A DNA stretch of 33,730 bases from Corynebacterium phocae (GCF_008693075.1 NZ_VXKJ01000036.1:1-33730); one strand, 5' to 3'; positions 1 to 10,815 are shown, counted from the stretch's first letter. Numbers and translations are program-made. Notes: generated by a model from the letters alone, not told the origin.

Positions 1-62
1 CGGGCTTCCTCGACCGGGTTAAGGCCCCGGGAGGTGTAGCTGGCGAATGTCGAAAGGTTCAT
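1..62 (-). CDS. 5' end of an unidentified gene leaving the window (partial)
   Basis: Reading the minus strand from an ATG at 62 gives an open frame to the window edge that begins MNLSTFASYTSRGLNPVEEA. I do not recognise the family from these 20 residues. The case for a real gene is its promoter. On the minus strand an extended -10 (TGC then TAGCGT, at 71-76) lies 8 bases before the ATG, the spacing expected for a leaderless transcript, and there is no Shine-Dalgarno sequence. The gene would diverge from the mnh operon. It could be spurious because so little is visible. Confidence 0.4.
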   Translation of the reverse strand, partial: MNLSTFASYTSRGLNPVEEA

Positions 63-113
63 AACAGTGCACGCTAGCACACCGGAAAATCGGGTTTTAC
101 CTGCAATGACGCT

Positions 114-169
114 GCCTGTGGATAACTTTGCCTAATACCGGCCGGAGGCGGGGGAAGTTATCCACAGGC
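114..169. repeat. Inverted repeat with two perfect DnaA boxes
   Basis: The arms GCCTGTGGATAACTT (114-128) and its exact complement AAGTTATCCACAGGC (155-169) are separated by 26 bases. Each arm contains a perfect consensus DnaA box: TGTGGATAA at 117-125 and TTATCCACA at 158-166. The element lies between the divergent partial gene and the mnh operon. A related palindrome is at 29451-29498. It could bind DnaA or form a hairpin. The sequence match is certain; the role is inferred. Confidence 0.75.
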
Positions 170-191
170 CAGAAAAATTTTGCCCAAAACC

Positions 192-219
192 TTGACATCA
201 CCGCCAGGGCGGGTATCAT
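192..219 (+). promoter_or_regulatory. Candidate promoter of the mnh operon
   Basis: A perfect -35 TTGACA (192-197) and a -10 TATCAT (214-219) are separated by 16 bases. Transcription would start near 226 and give a leader of about 200 bases before the GTG at 424. The 63-423 gap holds this promoter, the DnaA-box palindrome and a small AATTGC/GCAATT hairpin near 365-381. I recognise no known riboswitch in it. Confidence 0.5.
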
Positions 220-423
220 ATGGCAGCTTTTGGTCAAAACGTGACACTGCCGCGACTTTTGTTAAATAGGACACATCGCGGGTGAAGTGGCGGATTGGTC
301 GTGGTGTGGGGGTTGAAACGAATACTTTCGGGTTGGACACAATGGTAAAGTTGTCACCGCTGTAAATTGCTTTCTGCAATTGATTTTCTCCAATCCGACT
401 GAAGTTTGTGAGGCGAGCCCTTC

Positions 424-2406
424 GTGACTCTTGCTTATGTAGTACTCCTCGCAGCCTTGGCAGTTCTACTCGCCCCCGTGACGGTAAAGGTCTTTGACCG
501 GAAGGCCGGCTGGCCACTAGCTGGCCTTTTTGTTATCGCTGCTGTGCTCCTTGGTTCCCGTCTACCCGGCATCATGGAAGGGACTCCGGTGGAGTTCTCC
601 GTGCCGTGGGTCCGCGACTTTGTTGTTGACGGACACGATGTGAACTTTGCACTGCGCGCGGACGCGTTGAGTTGGTTCTTTGCCATGCTGGCGCTGGTTA
701 TAGGTGCCGTGGTGTTTATTTACTCCGCCGCCTACCTACCCAAAAACAAAGGTAACACCAGCTTTTACACGATTATGACGGCGTTTACGTTGTCTATTTT
801 GTTGCTGGTGCTATCTGATGACGTGGTGATTTTGTTCCTGGCCTGGGAACTAGTGTCCTTGGCGTCGTTTATGCTCATCGCCCGTTCGGGCCAAAGCGGA
901 GAGGCCGGCTCGCAGCGCACGCTGGTGCTAACCTTCATCGGCGGCTTGACGCTTCTGAGCGGCCTGGGCATCGCGGCTACGGCGGCCGGTACCACCTCTT
1001 TGCACGAGATCATGCGCTCCGATATCTGGGTCGAGCGCCCGGAGTTCGCGGTGGCCGTCTCTGTGCTTATCGCGGTGTCGGCGTTTACTAAGTCGGCGCA
1101 GTTTCCGTTCCACTTCTGGCTGCCGGAGGCTATGGCTGCGGCCACTCCCGTTTCGGCTTTCTTGCACGCCGCTGCGGTGGTCAAGGCCGGTATCTACCTT
1201 CTGATTAGGTTCAGCACCGTCTTCCACGATGAGTTGGTATGGAACGTGTTGCTGATTGTCACGGGCATGGGAACCGCTATCATGTCGGCAATTTTTGCCA
1301 CTCAAAAGACTGACTTGAAAAAACTAACCGCTTATTCCACGGTGTCCCATTTGGGCTGGATTGTGGCCACCATCGGCGTGGGAACGCCGTTTGCCATCAC
1401 CGCGGCCATCGTTCACACGCTGGCGCACGCGCTGTTTAAGTCCTCCATCTTCATGCTCATCGGCGTGATTGACCATGAGGCCGGCTCCCGCGACATCCGC
1501 CGCCTGGGGGTGCTGTGGAACAAGATGCCGTTTACATTCGTCTCCATCCTCATCGGAGCGGCCTCCATGGCGGCGGTACCGCCACTGTTTGGCTTTGTGT
1601 CCAAGGAGGGCATGTTGGCGGCGTTCGAGGAAGCCCCCATTGGCAACACCGGGGTAGTGCTGCTGCTCGCCGCTGCTGGTATAGGTGCTTTTTTCACCTT
1701 CAATTACTCGGCCAAAATTATTTTTGGGGCTTTCTTCGACGGCAAGCGTGACATGTCAGCGGTCCATGAGGCCCCGGTTTCCTTGTGGCTTCCGGCCGCG
1801 CTTCCGGGCCTACTATCGCTGCCGATGGCCTTCTTGCTCAGCTGGTTCAATGAACCGCTCGACGCCATCGCCGCCGCTGTGGGATTGCACTCGCACGCGC
1901 ACCTGGCGCTGTGGCACGGCGTGAACGTGCCGCTGCTGATTTCCGTTGCGGTGCTAGCTGCAGGCGTGGCTGCGTTGTTTGTCCGCCGCCGTTTCTGGCA
2001 CGCCATGGAGTCCCGCGAGCTGCTGCCACGCACTGGCAACGATATGCTCGAATCTTTGCACAAAGGATCGCGGGCCGTTGGCAAACTGGCGGCGCGGATG
2101 GGGGATACCCACAACCCAAGTAAGCTCATGCTTCCTATCGTGTTGTCTATTATCGCCTTGGCCGGTGTGACGCTGGTATTTACCGAAGGCGTGGATGGGG
2201 TTGCGCTGGCGCAGCGCGCACCAGGGCTTGATAACCCGTGGGACATTTTGCCGTTGATCATTGTGGCATTGTCTATGGCGGGGCTTGTTTCGTACCCAGA
2301 ATCGCCTGACCGCGGCCGTGATGATTGGTATCGCTGGCACTGGCGTTACCTTACAAATGTTTTTCCTGGGCGCTCCCGATGTCGCTTTGACGCAATTTAC
2401 CGTTGA
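424..2406 (+). CDS. mnhA: Na+/H+ antiporter subunit A, N-terminal part (Mrp/Mnh; frame broken)
   Basis: This is the large subunit of the Mrp cation/proton antiporter, related to NuoL of complex I, in the cytoplasmic membrane. The reading frame starts at GTG 424 (GAGG about 10 bases upstream) and is rich in membrane helices. The proton-channel motifs of the family are visible: Glu142 in AWEL, Lys223 and His230 in FTKSAQFPFHFWLP, and His248 and Lys254 further on. The frame stays homologous to MrpA until about 2289 and then continues as a non-homologous tail (YPESPDRGRDDWYRW...) to a stop at 2406. The rest of the protein continues in the next forward frame (2261-3397). Together the two parts make the usual length of about 990 residues for an A subunit with a fused B-type domain. 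The break lies inside the DUF4040-like domain, so this is a frameshift or a sequence error, not a natural gene boundary. Confidence 0.85.
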   Translation: MTLAYVVLLAALAVLLAPVTVKVFDRKAGWPLAGLFVIAAVLLGSRLPGIMEGTPVEFSVPWVRDFVVDGHDVNFALRADALSWFFAMLALVIGAVVFIYSAAYLPKNKGNTSFYTIMTAFTLSILLLVLSDDVVILFLAWELVSLASFMLIARSGQSGEAGSQRTLVLTFIGGLTLLSGLGIAATAAGTTSLHEIMRSDIWVERPEFAVAVSVLIAVSAFTKSAQFPFHFWLPEAMAAATPVSAFLHAAAVVKAGIYLLIRFSTVFHDELVWNVLLIVTGMGTAIMSAIFATQKTDLKKLTAYSTVSHLGWIVATIGVGTPFAITAAIVHTLAHALFKSSIFMLIGVIDHEAGSRDIRRLGVLWNKMPFTFVSILIGAASMAAVPPLFGFVSKEGMLAAFEEAPIGNTGVVLLLAAAGIGAFFTFNYSAKIIFGAFFDGKRDMSAVHEAPVSLWLPAALPGLLSLPMAFLLSWFNEPLDAIAAAVGLHSHAHLALWHGVNVPLLISVAVLAAGVAALFVRRRFWHAMESRELLPRTGNDMLESLHKGSRAVGKLAARMGDTHNPSKLMLPIVLSIIALAGVTLVFTEGVDGVALAQRAPGLDNPWDILPLIIVALSMAGLVSYPESPDRGRDDWYRWHWRYLTNVFPGRSRCRFDAIYR

Positions 2407-3397
2407 GGCTTTGACGATCATCGTGATGATGATGGTGCTGCGCTACCTTCCGGAGCGCTTCCAAAGGGTAAACCAGAAGAGCCGCCGCGTGGGTTCGAAG
2501 GTTATTGCCGTGTTGGCCGGCGGTGCCGCATTCTTGGGAGTGTGGGCCCTCATGGGCCGCCATGAGCGTTCCGATCTGGCCCTGTGGTACCTGGAAAACG
2601 GCCCGGATATCACTGGCGGTGACAACGTGGTGGCCACCATTATCGTGGAGTTCCGCGCACTCGATACCTTGGGCGAGCTATCCGTGCTGGGCATGGCCGC
2701 AGTTGTGATTGCGGCGATTACCACCACGCTGCCGCGGTTTCCGTTTACCTCCGGCACGCGGCCGGCGCCGTTTGGGCAGTCGCAGCTTAACTCGGTGCCG
2801 CTGCGCAAGGGCATCGAGATCGTGATCCCTATCCTGGTGGTGCTGTCCGTGCTGGTGTTCTGGCGCGGGCATACCGCCACCGGTGGTGGGTTCCCGGCGG
2901 CGCTGATTATGGGCGCTGCCATTGGCCTGATTTACCTCTCGCGTGGCAAGGATGAGATTGTGTTTGGGCGTATGACCCCCATCCACCTCACGGGGGTTGG
3001 CATTATCGTTGCGCTTTCCGCCGGGTTTGTGGGTTACTGGCACCACGGCTTTGGCCACGGTGGTTTCCTGACCGCCATTCATGGCCACTGGCTGGGCCAG
3101 CACTGGACCACATCGCTCATTTTCGACCTGGGTATTTACCTGGCCGTGCTGGGCATGCTGACCATGGCCATCAACGCCCTGGGCGGCTACCTGCGCCCGG
3201 GCACCGAACGTGACTACCTGCCGTGGGTCCACGATGATGACTCGCACTTGCCCAACACCCCCACTGTGGTGTTGGAGGACGCAGATGACCCTTACCCAGA
3301 ATCCATTAACCCCGCGCACAAGCCGGTGTCTGTGATGAGCAAGACTAAGCAGAAACCGCGCAAACGCGGCAGTAACCGGAAGCGGGGGAGGAAGTAG
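2261..3397 (+). CDS. mnhA: Na+/H+ antiporter subunit A, C-terminal part with MnhB-like domain
   Basis: This frame continues MnhA after the break near 2281-2291. It resumes at RTQNRLTAAVMIGIAG and contains the family signature FFLGAPDVALTQFTVEAL. A MnhB-like domain with several membrane helices follows, and the end is strongly basic (KTKQKPRKRGSNRKRGRK). The formal start at TTG 2261 is only the first possible start codon in the frame. The residues before RTQNR do not look homologous, and no ribosome binding site fits, so it is unlikely to be translated separately. No separate mnhB gene is present, consistent with a fused A/B subunit. The stop is 1 base before mnhC, with GGGAGGAAG at the 3' end serving that gene. 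Confidence 0.8.
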   Translation: MWHCLWRGLFRTQNRLTAAVMIGIAGTGVTLQMFFLGAPDVALTQFTVEALTIIVMMMVLRYLPERFQRVNQKSRRVGSKVIAVLAGGAAFLGVWALMGRHERSDLALWYLENGPDITGGDNVVATIIVEFRALDTLGELSVLGMAAVVIAAITTTLPRFPFTSGTRPAPFGQSQLNSVPLRKGIEIVIPILVVLSVLVFWRGHTATGGGFPAALIMGAAIGLIYLSRGKDEIVFGRMTPIHLTGVGIIVALSAGFVGYWHHGFGHGGFLTAIHGHWLGQHWTTSLIFDLGIYLAVLGMLTMAINALGGYLRPGTERDYLPWVHDDDSHLPNTPTVVLEDADDPYPESINPAHKPVSVMSKTKQKPRKRGSNRKRGRK

Positions 3398-3398
3398 A

Positions 3399-3935
3399 AT
3401 GTTTCTAGCATTAACTATTGCCATTTTGATTGGCGGCGCGGTCTACCTCATTCAGCAGCGCGGACTGGTCCGCATTGTGCTGGGCATGATGGCCTTTGGG
3501 CACGGCGCCAACCTGACGTTGCTGGCCACCGGCGTGCACTCCTACCGTGGTGAGGCTTTTCCCTCGCACGTCCCCTTCGACCGGATGGGAGATCCGCTCC
3601 CGCAGGCATTTGTGTTGACCGCCGTGGTTATCTCCATGGCTACGTCTACCATTTTGCTGACCATGGCCGCCATGGGCCCCAATGACGACACCGACGTGGT
3701 GGAGCCGGTGGATGAAAACATCATCGACCACACTTTCTCCACGCTGGGCAGGGACGCGCAAAACCGCGACATCATGAAGCGCTCCGCTAACGCGGTGGAG
3801 CGCATGAAGCTCAAGAACTCCGAGGACGGCACGTTGGACACCCACACTAAGTTGGCTGCTGCGCAGCCTCACGACGGCACGCGGGGCCGCGCCCCGGCCA
3901 CCGCCGCGCCGGATGAGAAGAAGGAGGCCAAGTAA
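3399..3935 (+). CDS. mnhC: Na+/H+ antiporter subunit C (MnhC/MrpC)
   Basis: This is a NuoK-like subunit of the Mrp antiporter with three membrane helices in the first 100 residues or so (MFLALTIAILIGGAVYLIQ, GMMAFGHGANLTLLA, AFVLTAVVISMATSTILL). The family motif HGANL and the region around PLPQAFVLTAVVI are clear. At 178 residues it is longer than the usual 110-120. The extra part is a charged, hydrophilic cytoplasmic tail (about 105-178) rich in Asp, Glu, Lys and Arg with no domain I recognise. The start ATG follows the mnhA stop by 1 base and uses a GGGAGG sequence inside the end of mnhA, so translation is probably coupled. Confidence 0.9.
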   Translation: MFLALTIAILIGGAVYLIQQRGLVRIVLGMMAFGHGANLTLLATGVHSYRGEAFPSHVPFDRMGDPLPQAFVLTAVVISMATSTILLTMAAMGPNDDTDVVEPVDENIIDHTFSTLGRDAQNRDIMKRSANAVERMKLKNSEDGTLDTHTKLAAAQPHDGTRGRAPATAAPDEKKEAK

Positions 3936-3936
3936 C

Positions 3937-5478
3937 ATGCACATTGCAGTAGAGCAACTCCTTCCATTGTTTGTCGCCGTGCCCCTGGTGTTCGCGGCCG
4001 TGGCGCTGCTGTCACCAATGAAGGGCTTCCGCGACACGCTCATGCTGATCATCCCCGGCGTCGGCGTGTTTGCCGGCCTGGCACTTAGCGTCTATACCTT
4101 CACCCACGGCGCGGTAGCTCACGGGGTGGGCATGTACTCCGGTAACGTGGCTATCCCGTTTGTTGCGGACGCTTTTGCCGCGTTGATGATCACCACCACG
4201 ATGATCGTTTCTTTTGGCGCTAACTGGTTTGCCATTGCTGGCGGGGAGACCAAGTCCCGGTACTACGCCTCGCTTACGCTCATCCTTATTACCGGTGTGT
4301 GTGGTGCGCTGCTGACGGCGGACCTGTTCAACTTCTTCGTGTTCATCGAGGTTATGTTGCTGCCGTCTTACGGCCTTATCACCATGTCCGGTACGTGGTC
4401 GCGGCTGGCCGCCGGCCGCGCGTTCGTGCTGGTGAATCTGTTCGCGTCCACGTTGCTAGTGGTGGGCGTGGGCTATATCTACGCCGTGACCGGGTCGGTG
4501 AACATCGCGGCGTTGGACGGGATTGCCGCCGGCAACGGCCCGGCAACTGTGGCGGTGGCCCTGATTGTCATCGCCATCTCCGCTAAGGCTGGTGTGTTCC
4601 CGCTGCAAAGCTGGCTGCCGCGCACCTACCCGGGAACATCGGCTGCCGTTATGGGCTTGTTCTCCGCGCTGCACACCAAAGTGGCGGTCTACATGCTTTT
4701 CCGTATCTATGTGCACCTGTTTGACCTGGATCCGCGTTGGAATACGTTGATTATTGTGCTCATGTTGGTGTCCATGATGATTGGTGCTTTTGGCGGGCTG
4801 GCGGAAAACTCCATCCGCCGCGTGCTGGGCTATCAGATGCTCAACGGCATGCCCATGATCATCATCATGTTGGCCTTCACTTCTGGCGATGCCGCCCGGG
4901 CACTGGCCGCCGGTATCCTCTACACCATTCACCACATGCTCACGGTGGGATCGCTCATCCTGGCCTCCGGAGCCATTGAGGAAACTTACGGCTCCGGCAG
5001 CTTAAAGAAGCTTTCCGGCTTGGCTAGGCGCGACCCGCTTATCGGTTGGATCTTTGCCGCCGGTGCGTTGTCGGTGGTGGGCTTCCCGCCATTTTCCGGT
5101 ATGTGGGGCAAGGTGATGATCATCTTCGAGATTGCGCATTCGGATAACGCGTGGGCGTACACGGTGGTGGCGTTTATGATTGTTGCCTCCTTTGCGGCGT
5201 TCTTGTCCATGCTGCGCGTCTGGAAGGACGTGTTCTGGGGCAAGGACCTTCCCGCTTCCCGGATTCCGGAAGATTTGGTTATCCGGAAAAAGCTCATGGG
5301 CCCGTCTGCTGCGCTGGTCCTGGGTTCGTTGACCATGTTCATCTTCTCCGGCTGGGTTATTGACGTCACGCAGAAAGCAGCGCAAGACTTGCTCAATACC
5401 GAAGCCTATGTTGAGGCGGTGCTGGGGGATAACCCGGTAGCGCTGCCGGATTACGACTCGATTCAGGAGGGCCGATAA
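3937..5478 (+). CDS. mnhD: Na+/H+ antiporter subunit D (MnhD/MrpD)
   Basis: This is the second large, NuoM/NuoN-like proton-translocating subunit of the Mrp complex. The frame is open from 3913, but ATG 3937 is chosen because AAGGAGG lies 7-8 bases before it; the protein then begins MHIAVEQLLPLF and has 513 residues. It has about 14 membrane helices. Family landmarks include ADLFNFFVFIEVMLLPSYG (the conserved membrane Glu), ISAKAGVFPLQSWLPRTYPG with a membrane Lys, and SALHTKVAVYML. The last 45 residues are soluble. It starts 1 base after the mnhC stop and ends directly against mnhE. Confidence 0.93.
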   Translation: MHIAVEQLLPLFVAVPLVFAAVALLSPMKGFRDTLMLIIPGVGVFAGLALSVYTFTHGAVAHGVGMYSGNVAIPFVADAFAALMITTTMIVSFGANWFAIAGGETKSRYYASLTLILITGVCGALLTADLFNFFVFIEVMLLPSYGLITMSGTWSRLAAGRAFVLVNLFASTLLVVGVGYIYAVTGSVNIAALDGIAAGNGPATVAVALIVIAISAKAGVFPLQSWLPRTYPGTSAAVMGLFSALHTKVAVYMLFRIYVHLFDLDPRWNTLIIVLMLVSMMIGAFGGLAENSIRRVLGYQMLNGMPMIIIMLAFTSGDAARALAAGILYTIHHMLTVGSLILASGAIEETYGSGSLKKLSGLARRDPLIGWIFAAGALSVVGFPPFSGMWGKVMIIFEIAHSDNAWAYTVVAFMIVASFAAFLSMLRVWKDVFWGKDLPASRIPEDLVIRKKLMGPSAALVLGSLTMFIFSGWVIDVTQKAAQDLLNTEAYVEAVLGDNPVALPDYDSIQEGR

Positions 5479-5997
5479 ATGAAGGCCACAACCGCGTTGA
5501 CCTACTTTCCGTGGCTGGTAAAGGAGATTTTCTCCGCCGGATTTGCCCTATCCGCCACCGCCTTCCAGCGGGACAACGAATACCACCCGGTCATTTTGCG
5601 TTACCCGCTGCGCGTGACCAGTGCCTGGGACATCTTTTGGTTCACATCTTCCATCACGGCCACCCCGGGCACTTTGTCGGTGGGCTTGCGCGAACCTACG
5701 CACGAAAACATGCCCCGTATTATTCTGGTTCAGGCAGTCCAGGGCAATGACCCCAAGGCCATCATGGAGGACCTGGCGGACATGGAGGAGCGGATTGCTC
5801 CCGAGGTCGCGGAGATAGACTACGGCATTCCGGGCCAGGGCGACCACGATGAGCTTGCCCACGAGTTCTATGAGTACCCGCTGGAGACCGTGGGCCGCCA
5901 GCTGCGCGCGCCGGATATGGTGCAATCGGAAGACATGCTCCTGCCCGCCAGCGAGGCCATTAAGTCCTCTCCGTTCAAGCGAAAGGCAAAGAAGTGA
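5479..5997 (+). CDS. mnhE: Na+/H+ antiporter subunit E (MnhE/MrpE)
   Basis: This is a small accessory subunit of the Mrp antiporter. The ATG follows the mnhD stop without a gap (TAA then ATG), with AGGAGGGC just upstream. One or two membrane segments lie in the first 35 residues. The MnhE core follows (HPVILRYPLRVTSAWDIFWF, SITATPGTLSV, then a short amphipathic domain). The core ends near residue 120. The remaining 50 residues are acidic, then basic (SSPFKRKAKK), and look like a soluble tail. The 3' end overlaps the mnhF start by 4 bases. Confidence 0.88.
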   Translation: MKATTALTYFPWLVKEIFSAGFALSATAFQRDNEYHPVILRYPLRVTSAWDIFWFTSSITATPGTLSVGLREPTHENMPRIILVQAVQGNDPKAIMEDLADMEERIAPEVAEIDYGIPGQGDHDELAHEFYEYPLETVGRQLRAPDMVQSEDMLLPASEAIKSSPFKRKAKK

Positions 5998-6278
5998 TTG
6001 ACCTGAGCACCCCGTTTGACTGGGTGATAACCATCGCGATTTTCGTTATTGGTGCCGCTGCAGCCGCCTCCATTGGACTGGCGTTGCGCACCCGTGACGA
6101 GCTCACCCGCGCTATCATGGCGGACTTCGTGTTCTACGCCATGGTGTGCATGTACCTGTTGTATTCCATGAACCACTTTGTGCCGCTGGTGTACTACATC
6201 GTGCTGCTAGCGGCGCTGGTGGCCGGGGTGCTTCCCACGTTGTCCATGTCCAGGATTGTCTCGAAAGGCAGGCGTTAG
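5994..6278 (+). CDS. mnhF: Na+/H+ antiporter subunit F (MnhF/MrpF)
   Basis: This 94-residue protein has three membrane helices: about 8-30, 38-58 and 63-82. It matches the MrpF family in size, helix number and place in the operon. The start is GTG 5994, in a GTGA overlap with the mnhE stop, which suggests translational coupling. MrpF is needed for assembly or activity of the complex in characterised systems. Confidence 0.88.
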   Translation: MIDLSTPFDWVITIAIFVIGAAAAASIGLALRTRDELTRAIMADFVFYAMVCMYLLYSMNHFVPLVYYIVLLAALVAGVLPTLSMSRIVSKGRR

Positions 6279-6281
6279 CTC

Positions 6282-6629
6282 GTGTCTATCCCTGAAATTA
6301 TTGCCACCGTCTTGGTCGTTATTGCCACCTACGTGGCCATCGCCTGCGTTATCACGCTGTGGCGCGCGGAAGACGCCTTAACGCGTGTTAATCTGCTGAG
6401 CCAGCTCACCGGCCTGTCCATACCGCTGCTGTTGCTAGCCAAGGTAGTCCTGGACTTTGCCGAGCAGGGTTTCAACTTCTTTGTTCTCATTCAGGTTGTT
6501 CTGACGCTTTTCGGCGTGTGGATGATGGGCGCGGTAGCATCTTTTTACATGGCGCGTTCTATCTACGGCGTGACCGTAACCGACGTCAAGCACGCTAAAC
6601 GGCTTAAAGGCCACCACGACCCACACTAA
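6282..6629 (+). CDS. mnhG: Na+/H+ antiporter subunit G (MnhG/MrpG)
   Basis: This is a 115-residue subunit with three predicted membrane helices (about 5-26, 38-62 and 66-92), in the usual last position of the Mrp operon. The start is GTG 6282, 3 bases after the mnhF stop, with AAAGGCAGG upstream. The length is normal for the family. A gap of only 24 bases to glnK, with no terminator, suggests that transcription may continue into the nitrogen-regulation genes. Confidence 0.85.
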   Translation: MSIPEIIATVLVVIATYVAIACVITLWRAEDALTRVNLLSQLTGLSIPLLLLAKVVLDFAEQGFNFFVLIQVVLTLFGVWMMGAVASFYMARSIYGVTVTDVKHAKRLKGHHDPH

Positions 6630-9093
<2,464 letters not shown>

Positions 9094-9131
9094 CCGGCCC
9101 GGCGGTGATTAGATCGGCGGCCAAGATCGAC

Positions 9132-9137
9132 TAAGAT
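9132..9137 (+). promoter_or_regulatory. Possible -10 box for ffh
   Basis: TAAGAT lies in the 88-base gap between glnD and ffh and would start transcription near 9144, about 38 bases before the GTG. No good -35 is visible. Read-through from glnD remains possible. Confidence 0.3.
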
Positions 9138-9181
9138 TGGGAAGCTGAACTTTATTACTCAATTGTTGGGAGCGACGAAAC

Positions 9182-10810
9182 GTGTTTGAGTCTCTATCAG
9201 ACCGCCTACAAACAGCCCTGTCGGGATTGCGCGGCAAAGGCAAGCTCACCGAGGCAGACATCAACACCACTGCGCGGGAAATCCGCCTGGCCCTGTTGGA
9301 AGCGGACGTCTCCCTGAACGTGGTGCGCGGGTTTATCAAGCGCATCAAGGAGCGCGCCACCGGCGCAGAGGTATCTGAGGCCCTCAACCCGGCGCAGCAG
9401 GTCATCAAGATAGTCAATGAAGAACTGGTTGACATCTTGGGTGGGGAAACCCGCCGCCTGCAGTTAGCTAAGAATCCGCCCACTGTGATTATGTTGGCCG
9501 GTCTGCAGGGCGCTGGTAAAACCACCCTGGCCGGTAAGCTGGCCAAGCACCTGACCAAGCAGGGCCACGCGCCCATGCTGGTGGCCTGTGACTTGCAGCG
9601 CCCGGGTGCGGTGCAGCAGCTACAGATTGTGGGTGAACGCGCCGGGGTCCAGACCTTCGCGCCGGATCCGGGAACCTCTATTGACTCCCACCAGCACGAA
9701 ATGGGCACCTCCCACGCCGACCCCGTGGCCGTGGCCAAGGCCGGCATCGAGGAAGCTCAGCGCACCAAGCATGATGTGCTGATTATCGACACCGCCGGCC
9801 GCCTGGGCATTGATGAAACCCTGATGACGCAGGCCCGCAACATTCGCGACGCCGTGAACCCCGATGAAGTCCTGTTTGTTATCGACTCCATGATTGGTCA
9901 AGACGCCGTCCAGACGGCGGAGGCTTTCCGCGACGGCGTGGACTTCACCGGCGTGGTGCTCACCAAGCTGGATGGTGACGCCCGCGGCGGCGCCGCGTTG
10001 TCCATCCGCGAGGTCACCGGCAAGCCCATTATGTACGCCTCCACGGGTGAGAAGCTAGAAGACTTTGACGTCTTCCACCCGGAGCGCATGGCCAGCCGGA
10101 TCTTGGGCATGGGCGACCTCCTGTCGCTCATCGAGCAAGCCGAAGCCTCCATGGATCAGCAGAAGGCGGAGGAGGCCGCAGCCAAGATTGGCTCCGGGGA
10201 GATGACCCTCAACGACTTCCTGGACCAGATGCTGATGGTGCGCAAGATGGGGCCCATCGGCAACCTGCTAAAGATGATGCCCGGCGGTAAGCAGATGTCT
10301 CAGATGGCGGATATGGTCGATGAGAAACAGCTGGACCGTATCCAGGCCATCATCCGCGGTATGACCCCGCAGGAGCGCGAAGATCCTAAGATTTTGAACG
10401 CCTCGCGCCGCAAGCGAATTGCCAACGGTTCGGGCGTGAAGGTATCCGATGTCAACCAGCTTATTGAGCGCTTCAATGACGCCAAGAAGATGATGTCCCA
10501 GATGTCTGGCGCTATGGGAATGCCGGGTATGGGCGGTGGCCGCTCCGCCACCAAGAAAAAGCCCAAGGGCCGCAAGGGCAAGAATGGCAAGCGCAAGCCA
10601 CCGAAGAAGCGCGGTGGCGCAATGCCGGGCATGCCGGGAGGTATGCCAGGTATGCCAGGTTTGCCCGGTATGCCAGGCGGCGGCGGGATGCCGTCCATGG
10701 AGGAGATCCAGAAACTCCAGGAACAGATGGGCGGCGGCGGCGGAATGCCCGGTCTGCCCAAGGGCATGGAAAACCTGGACCTGAATAACCTGAAGTTCCC
10801 CAAGAAATAA
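9182..10810 (+). CDS. ffh: Signal recognition particle GTPase Ffh
   Basis: Ffh binds signal sequences and 4.5S RNA and delivers ribosomes to the membrane with FtsY. The N domain spans residues 1-95. The GTPase domain has GLQGAGKTT at about 107-115, DTAGR near 203 and TKLDGDARGG near 261. The methionine-rich M domain follows, with MGPIGNLLKMMPG and the RNA-binding SRRKRIANGSG near 405. Beyond residue 440 there is an unusual low-complexity tail: a Lys/Arg/Gly block (KKKPKGRKGKNGKRKPPKKR), then Met-Pro-Gly repeats, then a short helix and FPKK. At 542 residues it is longer than typical Ffh (about 450) because of this tail. Start GTG 9182 follows GGGAG. A strong terminator lies just after the stop. 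Confidence 0.95.
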   Translation: MFESLSDRLQTALSGLRGKGKLTEADINTTAREIRLALLEADVSLNVVRGFIKRIKERATGAEVSEALNPAQQVIKIVNEELVDILGGETRRLQLAKNPPTVIMLAGLQGAGKTTLAGKLAKHLTKQGHAPMLVACDLQRPGAVQQLQIVGERAGVQTFAPDPGTSIDSHQHEMGTSHADPVAVAKAGIEEAQRTKHDVLIIDTAGRLGIDETLMTQARNIRDAVNPDEVLFVIDSMIGQDAVQTAEAFRDGVDFTGVVLTKLDGDARGGAALSIREVTGKPIMYASTGEKLEDFDVFHPERMASRILGMGDLLSLIEQAEASMDQQKAEEAAAKIGSGEMTLNDFLDQMLMVRKMGPIGNLLKMMPGGKQMSQMADMVDEKQLDRIQAIIRGMTPQEREDPKILNASRRKRIANGSGVKVSDVNQLIERFNDAKKMMSQMSGAMGMPGMGGGRSATKKKPKGRKGKNGKRKPPKKRGGAMPGMPGGMPGMPGLPGMPGGGGMPSMEEIQKLQEQMGGGGGMPGLPKGMENLDLNNLKFPKK

Positions 10811-10815
10811 AAAGC

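Noticed and set aside
158..517. 119-residue minus-strand frame across the mnh leader
   Set aside because: It covers the DnaA-box palindrome, promoter and start of mnhA; its composition is not protein-like.
2275..2300. prfB-like programmed +1 frameshift
   Set aside because: There is no in-frame stop at the shift point and no CTTTGA-type slippery sequence or upstream Shine-Dalgarno-like stimulator, so recoding is not favoured over error or mutation.
2678..3424. 248-residue open frame on the minus strand antisense to mnhA
   Set aside because: It lies fully within a clearly homologous plus-strand gene and its His/Gln/Arg-rich composition is typical of a GC-rich antisense shadow.
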